A stretch of DNA of 12,024 nt. Origin: DATEUP01 sp035283065 (GTDB lineage: Archaea > Thermoplasmatota > DTKX01 > DATEUP01). The DNA lies in NCBI GenBank assembly GCA_035283065.1, contig DATEUP010000295.1, forward strand, positions 1 through 12,024. The letters run 5' to 3'. Below are positions 6,622 to 12,024 of the stretch, in pieces. The translations under genes were made by a program, and so were the position numbers. How positions within the stretch are numbered: the stretch's first letter is position 1; every line of letters starts with the position of its first letter. The notes under the pieces were generated by a model. It did no database searches. It saw only the letters and a list, made by a program, of their open reading frames with translations, and was not told the DNA's origin.

Positions 6622-6631
6622 GTCAAATAGG
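6622..6631 (+). promoter_or_regulatory. TATA-like box upstream of the tup leader
   Basis: GTCAAATAGG is the most AT-rich point in the 6600-6660 region and predicts transcription near 6650, just before a ribosome-site-like run (GGTGGGATC) and ATG 6662. Weak by itself; its position relative to the leader ORF is the main support. Confidence 0.3.
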
Positions 6632-6661
6632 CCGGGTTTCCTAGGGCGGGTGGGTGGGATC

Positions 6662-6772
6662 ATGTTAGAATCGCGTCCCCGGCCCGCCGCCCTCCCCTTG
6701 AGCACGAAGGCGCGAAGCCTCGGCGGGCCCCGCGGCGTCCGCTCCATCAAACAAGCGCACCAAAGCGGCTAA
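6662..6772 (+). CDS. 36-codon leader ORF before tupA
   Basis: ATG 6662 directly follows GGTGGGATC (6653-6661), which resembles the complement of the archaeal 16S 3' end. The ORF encodes 36 residues (Arg/Ser/Pro/Gly rich, no family recognised) and stops at TAA 6770-6772, exactly where the downstream alternative hairpins begin. A 9-base perfect inverted repeat lies inside it. It could be a leader peptide whose translation controls access to the tupA ribosome site. It could also be chance in GC-rich DNA. Confidence 0.35.
   Translation: MLESRPRPAALPLSTKARSLGGPRGVRSIKQAHQSG
6681..6729 (+). repeat. Perfect 9-bp GC inverted repeat in the tup leader
   Basis: GGCCCGCCG (6681-6689) and CGGCGGGCC (6721-6729) are exact reverse complements separated by 31 bases. 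In RNA this would be a very stable stem inside the leader ORF. Confidence 0.5.
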
Positions 6773-6817
6773 GGGGCCCACCCCTCTTTTCGGCCAATTC
6801 TCGTCGGAAAAGGGTGG
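6772..6817 (+). promoter_or_regulatory. Candidate switch: two mutually exclusive hairpins over the tupA ribosome site
   Basis: Structure A pairs CCACCC (6778-6783) with GGGTGG (6812-6817), and TTTTC (6787-6791) with GAAAA (6807-6811), around a 3-base bulge. It hides the tupA ribosome site, since the GGTGG lies 6 bases before ATG 6824. Structure B pairs AGGGG (6772-6776) with CCCCT (6781-6785). It uses the same left arm and would free the ribosome site. The pairing is read directly from the sequence; regulation is inferred. Confidence 0.4.
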
Positions 6818-6823
6818 ATTCCC

Positions 6824-7705
6824 ATGAAGGGCGGGTCATCAGGAATGTCGCGGCGGCTCGCCTTGCTCTCCGTAAGCGCCGCCGCGGCAGTCCTTACGGC
6901 GGGATGTTTCGGGGGCCCGGCGGCGCCCGCGCGCCTCGTCCTCGGGACGACTACGTCGGTGAACGACTCGGGCCTGCTCAACTTCCTGCTCCCCGACTTC
7001 GAAGCGAAGAACCACGCGCGCGTGTCGGTCGTGGCCGTTGGGAGCGGCCAGGCCCTCGAGCTTGGCAAACGCGGCGACGCCGACGTCCTCATCGTCCACT
7101 CGCCTGCGGCGGAACTCGCGTACCTCTCGAACGGCTCGGGCGCGTCGCGCTTCCAGATCATGTACAACTACTTCGCGATCGTCGGGCCCCTGAGCGACCC
7201 GGCCGGTGTCGGGAAGGCCACGAGCGCGGGCGACGCCTTTGCGCGCATTGCCGCGAACTCAAGCGCCTTCGTGTCCCGCGGCGACGGGTCGGGCACGCAC
7301 TCGAAGGAACTCCAAATCTGGGCGGCCGAAGGGCTCAACGCGACGGCCTTCCCAAGCGCCTGGTACAAGTCCATCGGCCAAGGGATGGCCGCTGCGCTCC
7401 GCACTGCCTTCGAGCTTGGCGCCTACGCACTCACGGACGAGGGGACCTATTGGTCCCGAGACGAGATCGGGCCCGCGGCGCCAGGCGGCCTCCACATCCT
7501 GCTTGGGGGGCTCGGCCATCCAACGCCAGACCTCAAGAACACGTACTCCGTGATCCAACTCAACGTTTCGCGCGTGCCCTCGGTAAACGCCTCGCTCGCA
7601 ACGGCCTTCGCCCTATGGGTGACCTCGCCCGAAACGGCCGCTCGGATCGGGAATTACACGGTCGCGGGCCACACGCTCTTTTTCCCCGACCCGCGTCGCA
7701 CTTGA
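6824..7705 (+). CDS. tupA: Tungstate ABC transporter substrate-binding lipoprotein
   Basis: 293 residues. A signal peptide with the lipobox LTAGC places the lipid anchor at C28, so the mature protein sits on the outer face of the membrane. The oxyanion-binding residues of the TupA family are visible: GTTTSVNDSGLL (41-52), the MYNYFAIVGP segment (113-122, usually YNDF) and the SRGDGSGTH loop (151-159). TupA proteins bind tungstate with very high affinity and feed it to TupBC; tungsten enzymes such as aldehyde:ferredoxin oxidoreductases need it. Start ATG 6824 has GGTGG six bases upstream; ATG 6845 is an alternative that still keeps a signal peptide. It is first of three co-directional genes. 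Molybdate may also bind. Confidence 0.9.
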   Translation: MKGGSSGMSRRLALLSVSAAAAVLTAGCFGGPAAPARLVLGTTTSVNDSGLLNFLLPDFEAKNHARVSVVAVGSGQALELGKRGDADVLIVHSPAAELAYLSNGSGASRFQIMYNYFAIVGPLSDPAGVGKATSAGDAFARIAANSSAFVSRGDGSGTHSKELQIWAAEGLNATAFPSAWYKSIGQGMAAALRTAFELGAYALTDEGTYWSRDEIGPAAPGGLHILLGGLGHPTPDLKNTYSVIQLNVSRVPSVNASLATAFALWVTSPETAARIGNYTVAGHTLFFPDPRRT

Positions 7706-7742
7706 GAGGGGGGCTCGCCTGGCCGAAACGGTCCTCCTCGCG

Positions 7743-8363
7743 GTGGCGGCCCTTTCGCTCGCGGTCTCCGCGAGCGGGACCGTGCTCGCCGCGGCCGTCG
7801 GCGTCCCCCTCGGCGCCCTCTTAGGCTCGCGCGAGTTCCGCGGGCGTCGGCTCCTGCGGGCATTCCTCCAAGCGCTCTACGGCCTCCCGCCCGTCCTCCT
7901 CGGCCTCCTCCTCTACCTCACCCTTTCCCGCACAGGCCCTCTGGGCGGCCTCCACTGGCTCTTCACCGTGCAGGGAATGGTCCTCGCGCAATTCCTGCTC
8001 GCACTCCCCTTTGTCACGGGGCTCACCTGGAGCGCGGTGGCCGGCATCGACGGCGCCGTGAAGGACACGGCCCGCACACTCGGCGCGGAGCGGTGGACCT
8101 ACCTCTTCACGCTCGTGCGCGAGGCGCGCGCCGGCATCTTCGCCGCCGTTATGGTCGGCTTCGGGCGCGCGATCTCCGAGGTCGGCGCGGTGATCATGGT
8201 CGGCGGCAATATCCAGGGCGAGACCGAGGTGCTCACGACCGCGATCGTGAAGGAGACCGGCCGCGGCGACTTTGCTCTCGCCGTCGGTCTCGGTCTCGTG
8301 CTCCTCGCGCTCTCCGTGCTCGTCTTCGCCGGGCTCACCCTCCTCCAGGAGGAGCCCCGATGA
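7743..8363 (+). CDS. tupB: Tungstate ABC transporter permease
   Basis: 206 residues from GTG 7743, an integral membrane protein with about five hydrophobic segments. Examples are SGTVLAAAVGVPLGALLG, ALYGLPPVLLGLLLYLTL, VLAQFLLALPFVTGL and the C-terminal VGLGLVLLALSVLVFAGL. The cytoplasmic coupling loop lies around DTARTLGAERWTYLF, followed by EVGAVIMVGGNI, which is typical of TupB/CysT-like permeases. GTG 7743 has no ribosome site and cuts into the first membrane segment. The frame is open upstream, and a strong GAGGGGGG run (7706-7713) sits five bases before an in-frame CTG at 7719, which would add eight residues; I think the true start is likely there. It overlaps tupC by ATGA. Confidence 0.88.
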   Translation: MAALSLAVSASGTVLAAAVGVPLGALLGSREFRGRRLLRAFLQALYGLPPVLLGLLLYLTLSRTGPLGGLHWLFTVQGMVLAQFLLALPFVTGLTWSAVAGIDGAVKDTARTLGAERWTYLFTLVREARAGIFAAVMVGFGRAISEVGAVIMVGGNIQGETEVLTTAIVKETGRGDFALAVGLGLVLLALSVLVFAGLTLLQEEPR

Positions 8364-9139
8364 GCGCCCGCCCTCCGGCACCGCACCCGGCGCCTGCACT
8401 CCAGGCGACCAACATCGTGAAGGCTTTCGCGGGGCGCACGGTCCTTTCAGGAGTGTCCGTTGGCGTCGGGCGCGGCGAGGTCCACGCGGTCCTCGGCCCC
8501 AGCGGGGCGGGCAAGACGACCCTCCTGCGCATCCTCAACCTCCTCGATGCGGCCGACGGGGGCGAGGTGGCGCTCGACGGCGAGCCGGTCGGCATCGCGC
8601 GCGCCCACGCGCCCCTGAACGCCGCCCAGCACCGCGCACGCCTCAGGATGGCCCTCGTGCCGCAGAAGCCCGTCGCGTTCCGGCTCACCGTGTTCGAAAA
8701 CGTGGCCTTTGGGCTTCGCGTCCGCGGAATCGAAGGCGACGAGGTCGCGGCCCGCGTGGACGCGGCCCTCAGCCGTCACGGGATCCGGGCCCTCGCCGAT
8801 GCGCCCGCGCGAAGGCTCTCGGGCGGCGAGACCCAGAGGCTCGCCTTCGCGCGCGCGACCGTGCTGCCCCTCGAGTACCTCCTCCTTGACGAGTTCACAG
8901 CCAACCTCGACCCCGCCAACGTCAAAGCCCTGGAGCAGGCCGCGCGCTCCGCGGCCCACGATGAGGGCCTCGGCGTCCTCCTCGTCACCCACGACCTCTT
9001 CCAAGCGCGCCGGCTTGCCGACCGCGTCACGCTCCTTGTCGACGGCCGGGTCGTCGAGAGCGCTTCGAAGGGCGAGTTCTTCGAGGCCCCGAAAGACCCC
9101 CGCACACGCGCATTTGTGGCCGGCGAACTCGCACCCTAG
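8360..9139 (+). CDS. tupC: Tungstate ABC transporter ATP-binding protein
   Basis: 259 residues starting at ATG 8360, which overlaps the tupB stop in ATGA, with AGGAGGAG just upstream. All ABC ATPase motifs are intact: Walker A GPSGAGKTT (46-54), Q-loop VPQKP near 100, signature LSGGETQR (153-160), Walker B LLLDE (174-178), D-loop NLD, and switch histidine H211 in VTHD. The reading frame is open upstream of 8360, but that stretch is inside tupB. It energises tungstate import together with TupA and TupB. The gene ends 12 bases before the convergent CorA-like gene. Confidence 0.9.
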   Translation: MSARPPAPHPAPALQATNIVKAFAGRTVLSGVSVGVGRGEVHAVLGPSGAGKTTLLRILNLLDAADGGEVALDGEPVGIARAHAPLNAAQHRARLRMALVPQKPVAFRLTVFENVAFGLRVRGIEGDEVAARVDAALSRHGIRALADAPARRLSGGETQRLAFARATVLPLEYLLLDEFTANLDPANVKALEQAARSAAHDEGLGVLLVTHDLFQARRLADRVTLLVDGRVVESASKGEFFEAPKDPRTRAFVAGELAP

Positions 9140-9151
9140 GGGCCCCTGCGC

Positions 9152-10393
9152 CTACTTCTTGTCGACCTTGAGCCGCGAGGCGCCCCGCAGTCCTTCGAGA
9201 CCGTAGGCCCGCTTGTACATCCTCGAGAGCATGAGCTGGGCCGCCACCGTGAGCAACATGGCCGTGAAGATTGTCCACACGACGGAGTACGTCCGGATCC
9301 CGAAGAGGTCAAAAGGCTCGCTGACGGGGAAGGGCATCATCGGCCATAGAGAAAACACGGCCGTCGGAATCATGATGAGCAGCGACACGCGGACGAGCAC
9401 CTCGACGGCAAGCTGGAGCCGCCACGAGGCCGCGAGCGTCTCCTCGGAGAGCTTCGCCCGCACGGCGTTCGAGACGAGCTCGATCGTGGTCTCCATGTTC
9501 GTCTTCAGCCCCATCAGGCGGTCGAGTTCGTCGGCCAGGCGCGCGAGGTCGCCCTTCACGCCCTCGAGGGGCAGGAACCGCGCGCCGCCGCGTTCGAGGG
9601 TGAAGAGGAACTCGCGGTCGAGGAAGAGCGTCGGCGAGAAAGACTGCTCAAGGTACCGGTGCACGTCAAAGAGCGCCGTCTGGATCGCGGCCGGGGCGAA
9701 CTCCTTGTCGTAGACGTTGTCGTAGACCTGCCCGAGGCGCTTCGACTGCCGCTGGATCGCCCCCATCATCTCGCTTACACACGACTCGGCAATCTGCAGG
9801 AACACGAACTCGCGGAAGGACCCCAAGGGCTTGAAGCCCCCGTCGGTCCGCGCGTGGACCGCACTGTCCATGACCTTCCGCGCGTCGGCCACCGGGTCGT
9901 GCGGCACATCAGGCGGGTGCACGGTCACAACGGCCGTGTCGCCCGCCGCGACAAGCACGCAGAAGCGGGGTGCCACGAGGTCGCGGACGAGGTAGGGCCA
10001 CCCGAGGACCGAGCGCTTGTCCTGGTTCTGCACGAGGTAGTGTTCCGTGGTGACCTTGGCGTCGAAGGGCGCGAGCGCGCGCTCCGCGTCCTCCGCCTCG
10101 ATGTCGACCCACACTTCGTGGGTCCCGGCCTCCTCAATGGCGCGCGCAACGTCGGCGAGGTCGTTCGAGACCGTCTCCCGGACGCGCCCGCCGCCGGCGA
10201 TGAGGATGTGCACGCGGTGCGCCCCGGGCGCGCTTGCCGACGGTGTCTGGACACGCGGCAGCTCGGGTTCCTTCGCGGGCCTTCGCGCTGCCCCCGGCGA
10301 GCTCTCTTCGAGCGTCCGGCGGGCAACCTCCGGGAGATCGTCAGCGCCCCCGCCCGCGCGCGCAGGCGCCTCGATCTCGGTAACTTCGACCAT
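9152..10393 (-). CDS. CorA-like divalent-cation transporter lacking the GMN motif
   Basis: 413 residues. The first 60 or so are Pro/Ala/Glu-rich and probably disordered. Residues 60-330 form the large cytoplasmic domain with long charged helices (for example ADELDRLMGLKTNMETTIEL, 287-306) typical of CorA stalks. Two membrane helices lie at the C-terminus (about 333-352 and 369-390), followed by the basic tail RMYKRAYGLEGLRGASRLK. In CorA the first helix ends in YGMN, the ion-selectivity loop. Here the equivalent place reads LWPMMPFP, so GMN is replaced by PMM. The family assignment rests on topology and architecture. Transport of Mg2+, Co2+ or another ion is unproven. ATG 10393 lies five bases after the cobO stop, so it is likely cotranscribed with cobO and the mutase. 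Confidence 0.75.
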   Translation of the reverse strand: MVEVTEIEAPARAGGGADDLPEVARRTLEESSPGAARRPAKEPELPRVQTPSASAPGAHRVHILIAGGGRVRETVSNDLADVARAIEEAGTHEVWVDIEAEDAERALAPFDAKVTTEHYLVQNQDKRSVLGWPYLVRDLVAPRFCVLVAAGDTAVVTVHPPDVPHDPVADARKVMDSAVHARTDGGFKPLGSFREFVFLQIAESCVSEMMGAIQRQSKRLGQVYDNVYDKEFAPAAIQTALFDVHRYLEQSFSPTLFLDREFLFTLERGGARFLPLEGVKGDLARLADELDRLMGLKTNMETTIELVSNAVRAKLSEETLAASWRLQLAVEVLVRVSLLIMIPTAVFSLWPMMPFPVSEPFDLFGIRTYSVVWTIFTAMLLTVAAQLMLSRMYKRAYGLEGLRGASRLKVDKK

Positions 10394-10398
10394 CCCGC

Positions 10399-10953
10399 CT
10401 ACTCCTCGATGCCCCTGCGCCCCTCGACCCCGCGGTCGAAGGGGTGCTTGAGCGCGTCCATGCGTGTCACGTAGTCCGCGATCCCCATGAGTTCGATCGG
10501 CGCGCCGCGCCCTGTGCAGACGACCTCCACGTGGAGGGGCCGGGACTCGAGCACGCGCAGCACATCGCCGAGCTCGAGGAGCCCGTACTGGAGCGCCACG
10601 TTCACCTCGTCCAGGATCACGACGTCGTACGCGCCCGACCCGATCACCTCACCCGCCCGCGCAAGGGCCCCCCGCGCGGACTCCACGTCCTTCGGGTCCG
10701 GGTTCTTGCGGTTCACGTGCCCTGACCTTCCGAAGCACTCGTACGTGACGTTTCCAAGCCGCTCGAGCGCCGCGCGCTCCCCGCCTTCGACCCTCTCCTT
10801 GAGGAACCACACGACGAAAACCGCGAGCCCGTGGCCCGCGGCGCGGGCGGCAAGCCCCGCTGCCGCCGTCGACTTGCCCTTCCCCGTCCCCGTGTAGACG
10901 TGGAGGAGCCCCTTCTCAAGGCGCCTTGCCGGCGCGCCTTCCGTCGCCGCCAG
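10399..10953 (-). CDS. cobO: Cob(I)alamin adenosyltransferase, CobO type; start unusual
   Basis: It transfers adenosyl from ATP to reduced cobalamin, making the cofactor that methylmalonyl-CoA mutase needs. From CTG 10953 the protein has 184 residues, a normal CobO length. The P-loop GTGKGKST (22-29), the Walker B-like VVILDEVNVALQYGLL, and the closing blocks CTGRGAPIELMGIADYVTRM and HPFDRG...RRGIEE are diagnostic. No ATG, GTG or TTG lies in frame between the P-loop and the upstream mutase gene; the first GTG (10812) would remove the P-loop. Either CTG is the start, or a single extra G in the GGGG run near 10955 breaks a frame from ATG 10975, which would read smoothly into the conserved region. 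It sits between the mutase and the CorA-like gene. Confidence 0.88.
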   Translation of the reverse strand: MAATEGAPARRLEKGLLHVYTGTGKGKSTAAAGLAARAAGHGLAVFVVWFLKERVEGGERAALERLGNVTYECFGRSGHVNRKNPDPKDVESARGALARAGEVIGSGAYDVVILDEVNVALQYGLLELGDVLRVLESRPLHVEVVCTGRGAPIELMGIADYVTRMDALKHPFDRGVEGRRGIEE

Positions 10954-11023
10954 CCCCTCGCCCGAAGCCGTCCATAGAGCCGGCCCTACATGAGTTTTGA
11001 GCCCGGCGCCAAAGGCAGGGCCG

Positions 11024-12024
11024 TCACAGGAATGGCCGGTCCTTGTGCTCGCCCCACGCCTCGCGAAGCACCGCGCAGATCTCGCCCACTGTCGCGCGCG
11101 CCCCGACCGCCTTGAGGATCGCGGGCATGAGGTTCAGGCCGCCCGACTCGTCGCGCGCAAGGGCCCGGAGAGCCGCCCGCACTCTCGCGGGGTCCCGCCC
11201 GTTCTTCAGCGCCCTCAGCCGCCCGGCCTGCTCCGCCTCGGCCTCCGGCCGGACGCGGTGGATCGCCGGGGCCCGCGAAGCCCCCTCCCCGTCCTTGTAG
11301 AGGTTCACGCCCACGATGCGCGCCTCGCCCCGCTCGACGGCCCGCTGGTGCGCCCAGGCCGCCTCATGGATCTCCCGCTGGGGGAAGCCGTCCTGGATCG
11401 CCTTGACCATCCCGCCCATCGAGTCGACCTTGGCGATGAGCGCGGCCGACTCCTCCTCAATCTCCGCCGTTCGGGCCTCGATGGCGTAGGCGCCCGCAAG
11501 GGGGTCGACGGTGTTCGCGACGCCCGACTCGTGCGCGAGGATCTGCTGAGTCCGAAGCGCCAGGAGCGCGGCCTTCTCGGTCGGCAGCGCCAGGGCCTCG
11601 TCGTGCGCGTTCGTGTGGAGCGACTGCGTGCCGCCGAGCACCGCCGCGAGCGCCTGGAGCGTGACGCGCACGAGGTTGTTCTCCGGCTGCTGGGCCGTGA
11701 GTGTCGAGCCCGCCGTCTGCGTGTGGAAGCGCAGCATCATCGAGCGCGGGTCGCGCGCGCCGAAGCGGTCGCGCATGATGTGCGCCCACAGGCGCCTGGC
11801 GGCCCGGAACTTGGCGACTTCGTCGAGGACGTCGTTGTGCGCGTTGAAGAAGAAGGCGAGCTGGGGGGCGAACGTGTCCACGGCCATCCCCCGGTCCACC
11901 GCCGCCTCGGTGTAGGCGATCGCGTCGGCCAGTGTGAAAGCCACCTCCTGCACGGCCGTCGAGCCCGCCTCGCGGATGTGGTACCCCGAGATCGAGATCG
12001 GGTTGAAGTTCGGCGCGCGCGACC
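11024..12024 (-). CDS. Methylmalonyl-CoA mutase, large (catalytic) subunit; 5' end cut off
   Basis: The frame is open from the right edge to TGA at 11024-11026, giving the last 332 residues. Strong family blocks are ISISGYHIREAGSTAVQE, FFFNAHNDVLDEVAKFRAARRLW (in two parts), MLRFHTQTAGSTLTAQ and GGTQSLHTNAHDEALALP. The enzyme interconverts methylmalonyl-CoA and succinyl-CoA using adenosylcobalamin, in propionate or odd-chain/amino-acid breakdown or carbon fixation cycles. It ends about 20 residues after the barrel-associated tail (GEICAVLREAWGEHKDRPFL) with no B12-binding domain, so a separate small subunit must be encoded elsewhere. This is the split arrangement common in archaea. The adjacent cobO supports the role. 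The true start lies beyond the window. Confidence 0.92.
   Translation of the reverse strand, partial: SRAPNFNPISISGYHIREAGSTAVQEVAFTLADAIAYTEAAVDRGMAVDTFAPQLAFFFNAHNDVLDEVAKFRAARRLWAHIMRDRFGARDPRSMMLRFHTQTAGSTLTAQQPENNLVRVTLQALAAVLGGTQSLHTNAHDEALALPTEKAALLALRTQQILAHESGVANTVDPLAGAYAIEARTAEIEEESAALIAKVDSMGGMVKAIQDGFPQREIHEAAWAHQRAVERGEARIVGVNLYKDGEGASRAPAIHRVRPEAEAEQAGRLRALKNGRDPARVRAALRALARDESGGLNLMPAILKAVGARATVGEICAVLREAWGEHKDRPFL

Noticed and set aside
9138..9147. Perfect palindrome AGGGGCCCCT between convergent tupC and the CorA-like gene, considered as a terminator
   Set aside because: It is only 10 bases with no loop and no following T-run; likely chance in GC-rich DNA.
9659..10474. 271-residue rightward ORF opposite the CorA-like gene
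   Set aside because: His/Arg/Val-rich antisense shadow with no motif; it spans the cobO/CorA-like junction.
1..12024. tRNA, rRNA, CRISPR arrays, insertion sequences, attachment sites
   Set aside because: No cloverleaf-type sequence, regular spaced repeats, transposase motifs or terminal repeats were seen on either strand by reading.

Overview
The window looks like chromosomal DNA from a GC-rich archaeon. Its coding frames have a strong bias for G or C at the third codon position. Several genes have an AT-rich TATA-like box 26-28 bases before the start codon (leaderless geometry). Others have GGAGG/GGTGA-type ribosome sites. Methylmalonyl-CoA mutase appears as a catalytic subunit without a fused B12 domain, as in archaea. 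The proteins are not strikingly acidic, which argues against a haloarchaeon. An uncultured GC-rich euryarchaeal or Thermoplasmatota-type lineage is my guess, with low confidence.

Region 1 (1-5645) is the most unusual part. An enolase-superfamily dipeptide epimerase runs leftward off the window. Divergent to it is a small HExxH (SprT-like) metalloprotease. Next comes a rightward, tightly spaced trio: a threonine-synthase-like PLP enzyme, a DUF1611/DgcN-family protein, and a 498-residue PP-loop ATP pyrophosphatase with a QueC-like cysteine cluster. Three of these families have characterised members that act on D-/L-glutamate or glutamyl peptides: L-Ala-D/L-Glu epimerase, DgcN, and (as a weaker match) MurL. 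I suggest an undescribed amino-acid or peptide stereochemistry/modification pathway. The trio is preceded by a short ORF in the same frame as the PLP enzyme and separated from it only by one TGA.

Region 2 (5654-6823) has a leftward GNAT acetyltransferase convergent with the trio, then about 500 bases without a large gene. This gap holds inverted repeats and a 36-codon leader ORF with its own ribosome site. Two mutually exclusive hairpins lie at its 3' end, one of which buries the ribosome site of the next gene.

Region 3 (6824-9139) is a complete tungstate ABC transporter operon, tupA-tupB-tupC: binding lipoprotein, permease and ATPase.

Region 4 (9152-12024, leftward) is methylmalonyl-CoA mutase large subunit (partial), then CobO-type cobalamin adenosyltransferase, then a CorA-like membrane protein that lacks the GMN signature. 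The mutase needs adenosylcobalamin and CobO makes the adenosyl form. A CorA-like protein in the same run could supply cobalt or another divalent ion. Two genes, tupB and cobO, have no well-placed ATG/GTG/TTG start, which suggests CTG starts or small sequence errors.
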